Shown piece by piece: positions 1 to 9,254 of a DNA stretch of 64,000 nucleotides (the first letter of the stretch is position 1; each line of letters opens with the position of its first letter). The DNA is from an uncultured Lacinutrix sp. (lineage in GTDB: Bacteria; Bacteroidota; Bacteroidia; Flavobacteriales; Flavobacteriaceae). The stretch is taken from positions 310,001-374,000 of the forward strand of contig NZ_CANMSJ010000001.1 in assembly GCF_947500605.1 (NCBI RefSeq). The letters are read 5' to 3'. The notes below the pieces were generated by a model. That model was given only the letters and a program-made list of their open reading frames with translations. It made no database searches and was not told the DNA's origin. Both the position numbers and the translations under genes were made by a program.

Positions 1-1
1 T

Positions 2-2317
2 AATAGCACTCAGCTTAATCGTGTGAATGAAGTAGATATAATGAAAAGGAAAGAATCTTGTATTATTGAAGGTGATACCGGTTCAGGAAAGAGTACTTTG
101 TTAAAAGAAATTGGACGTCTACAAATAGAAGAACAGAAAGATTTAAAAACACTTCCTATTTTTATATCTCCCACCTTACTTTTTAATTCAAATTTCAGTA
201 TTGAAACAGTATCTAAAATTTTACTTAAAAAGGGTAAGGTTCTTGGTGAGTGGACTCAAATTATTGAATCATATAATATATTATTTCTAATTGATAATAT
301 TGATGAGTTTGAAGAAAGAGAACAGAAGAATGTTATAGAACAACTAAATGAATTATCTAAATCGGATAAAATTCGTTTTATATTGACTACTAGATCAGTT
401 AAAACAGGGAGTCTAACTTCTTATTGTAACAATCCTAGCCTATTTCAAATAAGAAAATTTAACGATTTACAGATAAAAGAATTTGCATCTAGATTTTTTA
501 ATAATGAAGGAATTGCTAGTAATTTATTAGATGCGCTAGAGGATTATAGAATATTAGAGAGATTACCTTTAACTCCTCTTTCTTTATCTCTTATTGCCTT
601 AGTTTATGAAAAGGAGAATTATGAAATACCTGCAACAATTTCTGATATTTATGACAATTTCAACCAACTTATTTTAGGGAAAATTACTGCTACTAAGAAA
701 TTTGAAATTATAAATTTTAATTTTAGAGAACGTATATTATCTGTTTATGCACTTGAAATATTACAGAACAATAATAGTCGTCCATATACAAAAAATGATT
801 TTATTAAGTATTTTAAGGAATATTTTAGAGCTAAGTCAAGTGGAGTAGATACTGAAGTCATAGAAGAATTTTTAGTGTTTTTTATTGATAATTCGGGAAT
901 ATTAAAAATTGAAGAAGATAAGTTTATAAATTTTTCGCATAAATCATTTTTAGAATATTATGCATCATTAGAAATTTTTAAACATAAGAGAACTTTAGAA
1001 AATAAGTTAGTAGATAACTTTCTTGATTTAAACTGGCAAAATGTAGCAATATTTTTTGCCGGTCAGTCAAAAGATATGCCTGATTTTCTTCAAAATATTA
1101 TGAAGAAAATAAGAGGAGCTGAAAAACTAGACGATCATTACAATGCAATTCTTGGTTTGGGATACTTATTGCAAGCACTATATCAAACTGATAACAAACT
1201 TCGTAAAGAAGCTGTATTATTATCATTAAATCAAAGTTTAAATCTGCATGAATGGTATAAAAAAATTATATCGGATGGTGATATTTTGTTTTTTAAAAAA
1301 ATGAAGTTACCTGCATTATCAGTTTTTAACATGTATTTCTTTTACTTAAATTTTTTATCATCTACACTGAGTGAACCTTTAAAAATGGCTTTTGCCCAAT
1401 TATTAGAGGAATATAAAAAAGAAGGAGAGACAAACATCGGTTACCAACTTTTAACAATATCTGCAATCTTTCATTCAAAGAGGATGGGAGATTCTTCTTA
1501 CCTTCAAAAACTATTAGACGAAACAGCAATACTTAAAGACCCGTATCTTGTTACAGTAGCTGAGTTTGCTTTATATTTTAGTAGTAGTAATGATCATAAA
1601 GAAATGAAACAACAGTTACATAAAGCTTATAATAAAATGAGTAATGTAACTAAAGATTTAATAAATTTACCAGCGACTAGATTAAGGTTTTCTAATCTTG
1701 ATTTAATAGAGTCAAATAAAAGAGTCACTTTAATTACTGAGGGACCAACAGATGCAGAAATATTAGAACACGCTTTTACAATACTTACAAATGGAAAAAT
1801 ACCATATTGGAAAGTGAAACCAGCGGGAAATAAGGGCGGTGGAGCAAAAGAAGTTAAATTTATATTGGATAAATCAAAACCTTTAAATGGGGATAATGAT
1901 ACAATCATTGGATTATTCGACCATGATGCTGAAGGTATTAACCAATATGATGGATTACAGTTTGACAGCTATAAAGATTACGCAAGAGTTAAAAAAATGA
2001 AAGACTCAAATATATTTGGCATAAAGTTACCAGTGCCAAAATTTCGTGAAGAATATATAAAACAAGAAAGAGAACATTTTTATTTAGCTATAGAACATTA
2101 TTTTGATGATAAAGTACTTGAAGACTTTAGTTTAGTTAGACCATCTGGAATACCTGGCCTTTTAAAAATTAAAGATGCAAACGGAATAAAAATTAAATTT
2201 TCAAAACATATTAAATCACTTAAAAAAGCGGAGGAATTTAGACATTTCATACCATTATTTGAGACTATAGATGATATTTGCGGTGTGGAAGAAATTGATT
2301 ACCAAGAATTCATATAA
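2..2317 (+). CDS. NACHT-family STAND NTPase with C-terminal TOPRIM domain (5' partial)
   Basis: The reading frame is open to the window edge: codons before the GTG at 23 have no stop, so the true start probably lies upstream. Numbering from that GTG, a Walker A loop GDTGSGKST is at about residues 17-25, a Walker B-like strand (ILFLIDNIDEF) near 86-96 and a sensor-like ILTTRS near 118, as in NACHT/STAND ATPases. A long helical middle follows. From about residue 568 a TOPRIM-like domain appears, with EGPTDAEIL (Glu motif) and DHDAEG (Asp motif), the pattern found in OLD-type nucleases and primases. NTPase plus nuclease-type domain suggests an antiviral STAND protein with a C-terminal effector; that role is inferred. 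An N-terminal domain may be missing from view. The gene looks more AT-rich than its right-hand neighbours. Confidence 0.8.
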   Translation, partial: NSTQLNRVNEVDIMKRKESCIIEGDTGSGKSTLLKEIGRLQIEEQKDLKTLPIFISPTLLFNSNFSIETVSKILLKKGKVLGEWTQIIESYNILFLIDNIDEFEEREQKNVIEQLNELSKSDKIRFILTTRSVKTGSLTSYCNNPSLFQIRKFNDLQIKEFASRFFNNEGIASNLLDALEDYRILERLPLTPLSLSLIALVYEKENYEIPATISDIYDNFNQLILGKITATKKFEIINFNFRERILSVYALEILQNNNSRPYTKNDFIKYFKEYFRAKSSGVDTEVIEEFLVFFIDNSGILKIEEDKFINFSHKSFLEYYASLEIFKHKRTLENKLVDNFLDLNWQNVAIFFAGQSKDMPDFLQNIMKKIRGAEKLDDHYNAILGLGYLLQALYQTDNKLRKEAVLLSLNQSLNLHEWYKKIISDGDILFFKKMKLPALSVFNMYFFYLNFLSSTLSEPLKMAFAQLLEEYKKEGETNIGYQLLTISAIFHSKRMGDSSYLQKLLDETAILKDPYLVTVAEFALYFSSSNDHKEMKQQLHKAYNKMSNVTKDLINLPATRLRFSNLDLIESNKRVTLITEGPTDAEILEHAFTILTNGKIPYWKVKPAGNKGGGAKEVKFILDKSKPLNGDNDTIIGLFDHDAEGINQYDGLQFDSYKDYARVKKMKDSNIFGIKLPVPKFREEYIKQEREHFYLAIEHYFDDKVLEDFSLVRPSGIPGLLKIKDANGIKIKFSKHIKSLKKAEEFRHFIPLFETIDDICGVEEIDYQEFI

Positions 2318-2555
2318 ATGTATTTTAACTCGTGGTTCGAGAAGGTTTAATTGAATTTTGAATAAAGAGCAAGTCATTAGAGTTTAGGTATTTAATAATA
2401 AAGTTGCTTAAAAATTATTAATACACAATAATTTACATCAAACACAATACTAAAAATTATATCAATATACAAACCAACACACATTCCAAAACATCCCTAA
2501 TGTTAAAACTATTCTTAAAAAAGTCGAAAATCTAAAAAAGAATAAAGGCGTAATG

Positions 2556-2563
2556 TAAATTTG
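2556..2563 (+). promoter_or_regulatory. Bacteroidota -7 box (TAAATTTG) for the OYE gene
   Basis: The sequence matches TAnnTTTG, the -7 element read by the primary sigma factor of Bacteroidota, 28 bases before the ATG at 2592. No clear -33 TTG lies at the expected distance. Confidence 0.45.
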
Positions 2564-2591
2564 TACTCATTAACTATTAATAAAATATAAG

Positions 2592-3686
2592 ATGAGTAAA
2601 CAACCCTTATTAACTCCATATAATAAAAATATAAATTTAAAAAACAGAGTCGTTATGGCACCTATGACGCGTAGTCGTGCAGATAACGAAGGTAAAGTAG
2701 CAACCGACGAATTACAAGGCTTGTATTATGAGCAACGTGCTTCGGCTGGTTTAATTATTACTGAAGGCTCTCAAGTCTCTAAACAAGCTGTTGGATATAT
2801 AAATACACCAGGAATCCATACCGAAGCGCAAGTAGAAGGTTGGAAAAAAGTAACGAAACGTGTACACGATAAAGGCGGAAAAATCTTTATTCAGTTATGG
2901 CACGTTGGACGTATGTCTCATCCAGATTTTCATAATGGCGAATTACCAGTTTCGGCTTCAGCCTTAAATCCTAATTCAAAATCGTTTACTCCAGGAGGTT
3001 TCAAGGATACGGTGACTCCAAAGGAAATGACTATTGCAGATATTAAGCAAACGGTTGAAGATTTTAAAAACGCAGCAGCAAATGCAGTAAAAGCTGGTTT
3101 TGATGGCGTAGAAATTCATTCTTCAAATGGTTATTTATTTCATCAATTCTTCAACGGAACATCTAACAAAAGAACAGACGAATATGGCGGAAGTATTGAA
3201 AATAGAACCCGTTTTTTCTTCGAAGTTTTAGATACTATGAAAGAGGTGATTCCGCAGGAAAAAATTGGTGTACGTTTTAATCCGTCTTTAGATGGTTTAT
3301 TTGGTATTACAATGGATAAGGATACTATTCCAACGTTCGAATACATTATTAAAAAACTAAACGATTACAATTTAGCTTACGTACATTTATCTGAACCGTT
3401 TACAGATGTCTCTGAAGTACCTTTTGCAGTAACCGAAATCGCTAAACACTTTAGACCGTTATACAATGGTACTTTAATGATTAACACTGCGTTTGATCAA
3501 GAGAAAGGAAACAAAGTATTGGAAGCTGGTGATGCCGATTTAATAGCTTACGGAAAGCCATTTGTCTCTAATCCAGATTTAGTGGAGCGTTTTGAAAACA
3601 ATTTGGAATTAGCAGAATGGGATCAAGATACGTTTTACACAACAGGAGCAAAGGGTTTCACAGATTACCCAAATGCTTCTAAATAA
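2592..3686 (+). CDS. Old Yellow Enzyme-family alkene reductase (NemA-like)
   Basis: This is an FMN-dependent NAD(P)H oxidoreductase that reduces activated C=C bonds or nitro and maleimide compounds in the cytosol. The 364-residue length is normal for the family. Visible hallmarks are PMTRSRA near the N-terminus, the QLWHVGRMSHP segment, the TIM-barrel stretch GVEIHSSNGYLFHQFF followed by RTDEYGGSIENRTRF, and ADLIAYGKPFVSNPDL near the C-terminus, which contributes to FMN phosphate binding. A zinc alcohol dehydrogenase follows 81 bases downstream on the same strand, so the pair may act together on reactive aldehydes and enones. The physiological substrate cannot be read from sequence. Confidence 0.92.
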   Translation: MSKQPLLTPYNKNINLKNRVVMAPMTRSRADNEGKVATDELQGLYYEQRASAGLIITEGSQVSKQAVGYINTPGIHTEAQVEGWKKVTKRVHDKGGKIFIQLWHVGRMSHPDFHNGELPVSASALNPNSKSFTPGGFKDTVTPKEMTIADIKQTVEDFKNAAANAVKAGFDGVEIHSSNGYLFHQFFNGTSNKRTDEYGGSIENRTRFFFEVLDTMKEVIPQEKIGVRFNPSLDGLFGITMDKDTIPTFEYIIKKLNDYNLAYVHLSEPFTDVSEVPFAVTEIAKHFRPLYNGTLMINTAFDQEKGNKVLEAGDADLIAYGKPFVSNPDLVERFENNLELAEWDQDTFYTTGAKGFTDYPNASK

Positions 3687-3767
3687 TTAGCTTACCTTAT
3701 AACAGTTCTATTTCAAGAGTATTAAATATAGAAATCGAATTAAAATTAACATTAAGAAACCATAATA

Positions 3768-4826
3768 ATGACAACGACAACAGTAAAAGCATATGGTGCA
3801 ACGGCATCAACCGAAGAATTAAAACCATTAGACATTGAGCGTAGAGCAGTTGGAAGAGACGATGTAAAAATAGATATTACGTTTTGTGGTGTTTGCCATA
3901 GTGATATTCATACCGTTAGAAACGATTGGAAAGGCTCTACTTATCCAGTAGTACCAGGACACGAGATTATTGGTCGTGTTATGGAAATTGGTGCAGATGT
4001 TACTAAATATAAAGTAGGAGATAAAGTAGGTGTAGGATGTTTAGTAGATTCTTGCCAAACCTGTTCTTCTTGCGAACAAGATTTAGAGCAATTTTGCGAA
4101 AAAGGAACAACATGGACTTACAACAGTCCTGATAAGCATATTGAAGGTAAACAAATGTACGGTGGATATTCTACATCTGTAGTTGTTGATGAGAAGTTTG
4201 TATTACGTATTCCTGAGAATTTAGACGATGCAGGAACTGCACCATTATTATGTGCAGGAATTACAACTTGGTCACCTTTAAGTCATTGGAAAGTAAAAAA
4301 AGGAGATAAAGTGGGTGTCATTGGTTTAGGAGGATTAGGACATATGGGAGTAAAGTTTGCACACGCATTAGGTGCTCACGTAGTAATGATTACAACCTCT
4401 CCAGAAAAAGGTAAAGATGCTAAAAGATTAGGAGCACATGAAGTATTGGTGTCTAAAGATGCTGACGATATGAAGAAGCATCAAGGAAGTTTTGATTTTA
4501 TCTTAAACACCATTCCTGTAGGACATGAAATGGATCCTTATTTAACGTTGCTTAAAATTGATGCTACAATGGTGTTAGTTGGTGCAATTGAAGCTTTAAA
4601 ACCTTTTCATGGAGGTAGTCTTATTGGAGGACGCAAGCGTATTGCAGGATCTTTAATTGGAGGAATTAAAGAAACTCAAGAAATGTTAGACTTTTGTGGA
4701 GAACACAATATTACTAGTGATATTGAGCTTATTGATATGCAGGATATCAATAAAGCCTACGATCGTGTAACTAGTAACGATGTTAAATATCGTTTTGTAA
4801 TTGATATGAAGTCGCTTAAAAGTTAA
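3768..4826 (+). CDS. Zinc-dependent alcohol dehydrogenase / aldehyde reductase (CAD/YahK type)
   Basis: This is a medium-chain dehydrogenase of the cinnamyl-alcohol-dehydrogenase branch, usually an NADP(H)-dependent aldehyde reductase. Catalytic zinc ligands lie in GVCHSDIH and the PGHE motif; the structural-zinc cysteines form the cluster CQTCSSCEQDLEQFC. The Rossmann nucleotide loop reads GLGGLGHMG. The length of 352 residues is typical. The gene sits directly after the OYE gene and ends before a strong hairpin terminator, so the two probably form one unit. YahK is the nearest characterised type recalled; exact orthology is not claimed. Confidence 0.92.
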   Translation: MTTTTVKAYGATASTEELKPLDIERRAVGRDDVKIDITFCGVCHSDIHTVRNDWKGSTYPVVPGHEIIGRVMEIGADVTKYKVGDKVGVGCLVDSCQTCSSCEQDLEQFCEKGTTWTYNSPDKHIEGKQMYGGYSTSVVVDEKFVLRIPENLDDAGTAPLLCAGITTWSPLSHWKVKKGDKVGVIGLGGLGHMGVKFAHALGAHVVMITTSPEKGKDAKRLGAHEVLVSKDADDMKKHQGSFDFILNTIPVGHEMDPYLTLLKIDATMVLVGAIEALKPFHGGSLIGGRKRIAGSLIGGIKETQEMLDFCGEHNITSDIELIDMQDINKAYDRVTSNDVKYRFVIDMKSLKS

Positions 4827-4848
4827 AACCATTTTTAAAGTAAATATT

Positions 4849-4885
4849 AAAACAGCATCTCAATTATTGAGATGCTGTTTTTTTT
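4849..4885. terminator. Rho-independent terminator between convergent genes
   Basis: There is a perfect 15-bp stem (arms 4849-4863 and 4867-4881) around a TTA loop, with an uninterrupted T run on the plus strand. It ends the OYE/ADH unit and lies at the 3' end of the convergent transporter gene, which may share it. Confidence 0.9.
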
Positions 4886-4889
4886 GTTT

Positions 4890-6197
4890 TTAATTAGAAC
4901 GTAATCGTAGTGGTTTAAAACTGATAAATAATAAGGTATATATAAACAATAATGCCAAATACCAAGTGTTAGAAACTAAATCTAAGTAATCTATTTTTCC
5001 GTTAGAGAAACTTAAAATCATTAAAACCTGTGCGCCATAAGGTAAAAGGCCTTGTGTAATACAAGCAAATATATCTAATATAGATGCTGTTTTTTTATTG
5101 TCTAAATCGTATTCATCATTAATCGTTTTTGCAATAGGACCAGCAATTATTATAGAAACCGTATTGTTGGCAATCGCCATATTAATGGTGCTTACTAAAG
5201 TTGCAATACCAAATTGTGCAGACTTTTTGTTTTTTATGAGTGTCTTAATTTTTAGAAGTATAAAATCGATACCTCCATTTTTTTTAACCAAAGCGGCTAA
5301 TCCGCCTGTAAGTAAGGACAGTAAGAAAATTTCCGTCATACTTGTAAAACCAGTATAGGCTATTTTGGTAGATTCAATAAGCGTAAAATCGCCATAAATT
5401 AGGCCTAAAAAGATACCAGAAATAACACCTAATAATAAGGTTACAAATACATTAACACCAAGTATAGATAGCGTAATAACCAATAAGTAAGGTGCTATTT
5501 TTATTACAGAATAACTATAGGCTACAGTTTCGGTTTCTACATCTTTTAAACCTAAACCTTGAATAATTAATATAGCAATGGTAAATAGGGCAGCAGGAAC
5601 GGCAATTTTAATATTCTGTTTAAATTTATCACTCATTCTACAGCCTAAAGACTGCGTGGCTGCAATGGTAGTATCGGAAATTACAGATAGATTATCACCA
5701 AACATACTACCGCCTAATAATGCGCCACAAAGTATCGCTAAATCTACACTACTTTTATCTGCAATACCAATAACAATTGGCGCTAAAGCAACGATGGCAC
5801 CAACCGATGTACCTGTAGACACCGATAAAAAACCAGCAATTATAAAAATACCAAAGTAAATGTATTGTATGTTAATATAATCTAACCCAAGGTTTACAAT
5901 AGCATCCACACTACCTGTTGCTTTTGTAATGGTCGCGAATGCACCTGCTAATAAATAGATTAAACACATGGTTAAAATCTTATCGTCACCACAACCTTTT
6001 AACAGCGTTTTAATTTTAGAATTTATAGATTGTCTAAACATTAAAAAAGCCACAATAATACCTGCTATAACTGCAATAGGAGCAGGTAATGCATAAAAAT
6101 CGTTTTGATAGATACCAACACCTAAAAACGTAAATACAAATACGAATAAGGGTATTAGTGCGCTAAATTTTGGAGTAATTGTTTTTGAATTTGCCAT
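4890..6197 (-). CDS. NhaC-family membrane transporter, possible methionine carrier (MetT-like)
   Basis: This is a 435-residue integral membrane protein with about ten or more hydrophobic segments. The conserved central stretch includes GTSVGAIVALAP and GGSMFGDNLSVISDTT, typical of the NhaC-type Na+/H+ antiporter superfamily. The family contains sodium/proton antiporters but also carriers proposed to import methionine (MetT). The leader holds a SAM-I-like RNA fold just downstream of a -7 box, which favours sulphur-amino-acid transport over sodium export. That is an inference from the leader, not from the protein. The gene is transcribed alone, convergent with the alcohol dehydrogenase. Confidence 0.85.
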   Translation of the reverse strand: MANSKTITPKFSALIPLFVFVFTFLGVGIYQNDFYALPAPIAVIAGIIVAFLMFRQSINSKIKTLLKGCGDDKILTMCLIYLLAGAFATITKATGSVDAIVNLGLDYINIQYIYFGIFIIAGFLSVSTGTSVGAIVALAPIVIGIADKSSVDLAILCGALLGGSMFGDNLSVISDTTIAATQSLGCRMSDKFKQNIKIAVPAALFTIAILIIQGLGLKDVETETVAYSYSVIKIAPYLLVITLSILGVNVFVTLLLGVISGIFLGLIYGDFTLIESTKIAYTGFTSMTEIFLLSLLTGGLAALVKKNGGIDFILLKIKTLIKNKKSAQFGIATLVSTINMAIANNTVSIIIAGPIAKTINDEYDLDNKKTASILDIFACITQGLLPYGAQVLMILSFSNGKIDYLDLVSNTWYLALLFIYTLLFISFKPLRLRSN

Positions 6198-6262
6198 TTT
6201 TCTTTTTTCATTTTAAAAAGGATATAGCAGCTTATAAGTAGAAATATGAGTTAACATTTGTT

Positions 6263-6340
6263 CCAATTAATTGGCTTATCTATTTAGCACCTTGCTCGTT
6301 ATTGCAGGTTGCTATCTCCTTTTTTGAGATTCTTGATAAT
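6263..6340 (-). promoter_or_regulatory. Compact SAM-I-like riboswitch candidate with expression platform
   Basis: Read on the minus strand, TTATCAAGA (ending the 5' side at 6339) pairs with GATAA at 6280-6276 to close a P1-like helix. Inside are a short hairpin ATCTC/GAGAT and a second hairpin carrying AGCAACCT and AGGTGCTAAAT, the P3 signature of SAM-I-type riboswitches, including the A-G mismatch position. Canonical P2 is much longer, and P4 is absent here. A palindrome CCAATTAATTGG follows immediately at 6274-6263, and a second AATTAATT lies at the 5' side of P1, so alternative pairing is possible. The element begins a few bases after the predicted transcription start. Confidence 0.65.
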
Positions 6341-6353
6341 TAATTTAAGAGCG

Positions 6354-6361
6354 CAAAATTA
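6354..6361 (-). promoter_or_regulatory. Bacteroidota -7 box (TAATTTTG) for the NhaC-family gene
   Basis: The minus strand reads TAATTTTG, matching TAnnTTTG. Transcription would start near 6347, which places the whole SAM-I-like fold inside the 5' leader. No clear -33 TTG was found. Confidence 0.5.
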
Positions 6362-6609
6362 GTGCATAAAAGGATAGACATATCTTAAAAAATGTTAATT
6401 TTTAATACTATTCTAAAACTTAAGGTTTAAAGAGTTAGCACTTATTGTAGCCGATTAAAGCTCGAATTTTAAATTTTACGTTATCAGGAAAAAATCTCAT
6501 CGATAAATAACGGGCTTTTGTATATTCAATTGCCGTAAACGTCTATCGCTTTATAATAAGATTATATATAGTTACACCTTTGAAGTGTTAAATCAAAACA
6601 CTCAAAAAA

Positions 6610-7941
6610 ATGAAATTATATCTAATCCTAGCAAGTCTATTCTTCGTGCAGTTTTCTTTTGCACAAGACGCTTCAACTAACACAGCACCTAAGGTGTGGT
6701 CTTTAGAAGATTGTATCACGTACGCCATAGAAAATAACATTACTGTAAAAGATGCAGCTTTAAATAAAAGCATTGCCGAAATAGATTACAGTAAAGCAAA
6801 GTCATCTAGATTGCCGAACCTGTTTGGTAGTGCGTCTCAAAATTTTTCTAGCGGAAATACTATTGATCCTATTACTAGTAGTTATGTTACAGATCAAATA
6901 AACAGTACTAATGTTGGTATAAACAGTTCTATGACCTTGTTTCAAGGCAATCAGATTAGCAATCAAATTAAACAAAATAAACTACTGTTAGAGCAAAGTG
7001 TGTATTTGGAAGAAGTAGAAAAGAATAACATTGAGTTAAATATTTTAGAAGTCTATTTACAAACGCTTTTTAGTAAAGAAAGTATCGCTATAGCGGAAAA
7101 CAATTTAGCAGCTTCAGAAAAAGAAGTACTCAGAGCAAAAGCACGCTTAGATGTTGGTACTATTGCATTAAGCGATTATACAGAAGCACAAAGTCAAGCA
7201 GCTACAAACAAGTACAACGTTATTGCTTCTAAAAACGATTACCAACAATACATCATTCAGCTAAAGCAGTTATTAGAATTATCGCCTTTAGAAGATTTAG
7301 AGATTGAAACCATTGATGAAAACATGGATTTAATTAATCTAGAAATCGATAAAAACCAGTTATACAATAACGCTATTGGTTTTTTACCAGAGATACAAGC
7401 AAGTAAACTAAACATAGCTGCAAACGAAAAAGAATTAGACATCGCAAAAGGTGGCTTTTTACCAACGTTGTCTTTAAACGGAAGCATTGGTTCTGGTTAC
7501 ACAAGTATTAATGATAATACGTTTTCAGACCAGTTTGATGTTAATTTTAATCAGAAAATAGGACTGTCTTTAAGTATTCCAATTTTTAATAGAAATCAAA
7601 CTAAAGCAGCAGTTAAAACGGCATCAATAAATATTGAAAAAGCTGAGATTCAAAAACAGAATACAGAAAAAGAAGTTTACAAAAAAGTAGAAACAGCGTA
7701 TCAAAACGCAGTGTCTGCGCAGGAACAAGTCATTGCGGCGGAAGCCTCTAAAACTGCAGCAGAGCAATCGTATAAACTAGCACAGAAAAAGTATGAATTA
7801 GGAGGTTTAAGTACAACGGATTTAGTGATTAGTCAAAACACCTTTACTAATGCACAGCAAAACTATTTACAATCTAAATACTTAAATATTTTATACCACC
7901 AATTATTACAATTTTATCAAGGAAACGACATCAAACTTTAA
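6610..7941 (+). CDS. TolC-family outer membrane efflux protein
   Basis: This outer membrane channel subunit has a cleavable signal peptide (about residues 1-18, ending FSFAQ) and then a typical OEP repeat layout of long alpha-helical hairpins with two beta segments, 443 residues in all. The signature N-terminal WSLEDCITYAIENN and the C-terminal KKYELGGLSTTDLV stretch are characteristic of TolC-type proteins. It heads a run with a MacA-type adaptor, an ABC ATPase and a MacB-type permease, so it is probably the exit duct of that tripartite pump. The exported substrate is unknown. Confidence 0.93.
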   Translation: MKLYLILASLFFVQFSFAQDASTNTAPKVWSLEDCITYAIENNITVKDAALNKSIAEIDYSKAKSSRLPNLFGSASQNFSSGNTIDPITSSYVTDQINSTNVGINSSMTLFQGNQISNQIKQNKLLLEQSVYLEEVEKNNIELNILEVYLQTLFSKESIAIAENNLAASEKEVLRAKARLDVGTIALSDYTEAQSQAATNKYNVIASKNDYQQYIIQLKQLLELSPLEDLEIETIDENMDLINLEIDKNQLYNNAIGFLPEIQASKLNIAANEKELDIAKGGFLPTLSLNGSIGSGYTSINDNTFSDQFDVNFNQKIGLSLSIPIFNRNQTKAAVKTASINIEKAEIQKQNTEKEVYKKVETAYQNAVSAQEQVIAAEASKTAAEQSYKLAQKKYELGGLSTTDLVISQNTFTNAQQNYLQSKYLNILYHQLLQFYQGNDIKL

Positions 7942-8042
7942 ACCATAATACCATGAACCTTCCATAATTTAAATTCGATATCTACGGAAATGATAATATG
8001 GAAGCACCATGTGACCGAACAAAAAACAAAATATATAAACTC

Positions 8043-9248
8043 ATGAAAAATAAAAAAAATATAATAATAGTAAGCATTGTACTTGTAGTACTCGCTATTG
8101 TAGGATACGCATTATTAAAAGGAGACAATGCTATTGTAATTGAAGCTAAAACAATAGCAGTAAAAAAAGCAAACGTAACTACAATGGTTACTGCAACAGG
8201 TACAATGGAACCAATAACACAAGTTGAAGTTGGTACACAAGTCTCTGGTGTAGTAGAAAAAATATATGTGGATTATAACAGTGTGGTTACGGAAGGGCAG
8301 CTAATAGCAGAATTGGATAAAACCAATTTAAACGCAGCAAAAACACAAGCACAAGCAGCGTATGATAACGCGGTTAGCCAAAGAAACTACACACAAACGA
8401 TTTACGACAGACAGAAAACGTTATTTGATAATCAAGTGATAAGCAAATCAGATTTTGATGATGCGACTTTCAACTATCAAACAGCAAAAGGAACGGTGAC
8501 ACAACGTTATTCAGATTTACAACAAGCCAGAACCAATTTAGGTTATGCTAATATTTATTCGCCTATCGATGGTGTGGTTTTATCTAGAGCTATTGACGAA
8601 GGGCAAACGGTGGCAGCAAGTTTAAGTACACCAACGCTATTTACTATTGCTCAAGATTTAAAAGAAATGCAAGTAGAGGCAGATGTAGATGAGGCAGATA
8701 TAGGACAAGTAAAAGAAGGACAACGCGTCACATTTACAGTCGATGCTTACTTAGGTGAAACCTTTGAAGGTGAAGTAACACAAGTAAGACTGGATCCAAC
8801 TGTTACTTCAAATGTAGTAACGTATACCGTTGTAATTAAAGCAGATAACCCAGATTTGAAACTGAAGCCAGGATTAACAGCAACTATTTCAATTTATACA
8901 TTAGAATTAAATGAGGTATTAACTGCGGAAGCTAAAGCGATCAACTTTAAACCAGAAACTGAAACCTTAGCAACGTACAATTTACAACATCAATTATCTG
9001 AAAATAGTAGTACATCATCTAAAACAGAAACGACGCTTTGGGTATTAGAATCTAATGGAGCAATAACACCAAAAACGGTAACACTTGGCGCAAGTGATGG
9101 TGTAAATGTACAAGTATTAAGCGGCGTTTTAAAAGGTGAAAAACTTGTGTATAGTTTAAAAGGCGTTTCAAAATCGGAGGCTAGTGTTTCCGCTAAAAGC
9201 GAAAGTCCGTTTATGCCACAAAAACCAGGAGGTAACAGGAAAAAATAA
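8043..9248 (+). CDS. MacA/HlyD-type periplasmic adaptor protein
   Basis: This membrane-fusion subunit links an inner-membrane ABC pump to TolC. The ORF track starts at 7998, but the ATG at 8043 begins a normal signal-anchor protein (MKNKKNIIIVSIVLVV), so the first 15 codons are probably not translated. A barrel-sandwich segment (VEVGTQVSGVVEKIYV), a coiled-coil hairpin rich in Ala/Gln/Asn, and the returning lipoyl half (YANIYSPIDGVVLSRAIDEG) are visible in order. It lies between TolC and the ATPase gene, 6 bases before the latter. The C-terminus ends in a Pro/Lys/Arg-rich tail. Confidence 0.93.
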   Translation: MKNKKNIIIVSIVLVVLAIVGYALLKGDNAIVIEAKTIAVKKANVTTMVTATGTMEPITQVEVGTQVSGVVEKIYVDYNSVVTEGQLIAELDKTNLNAAKTQAQAAYDNAVSQRNYTQTIYDRQKTLFDNQVISKSDFDDATFNYQTAKGTVTQRYSDLQQARTNLGYANIYSPIDGVVLSRAIDEGQTVAASLSTPTLFTIAQDLKEMQVEADVDEADIGQVKEGQRVTFTVDAYLGETFEGEVTQVRLDPTVTSNVVTYTVVIKADNPDLKLKPGLTATISIYTLELNEVLTAEAKAINFKPETETLATYNLQHQLSENSSTSSKTETTLWVLESNGAITPKTVTLGASDGVNVQVLSGVLKGEKLVYSLKGVSKSEASVSAKSESPFMPQKPGGNRKK

Positions 9249-9254
9249 ATAATC

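Noticed and set aside
2320-2370. Sequence CGTGGTTCGAGAAGG resembling a tRNA T-arm
   Set aside because: The flanking bases do not form a T-stem, and no anticodon arm or acceptor stem fits.
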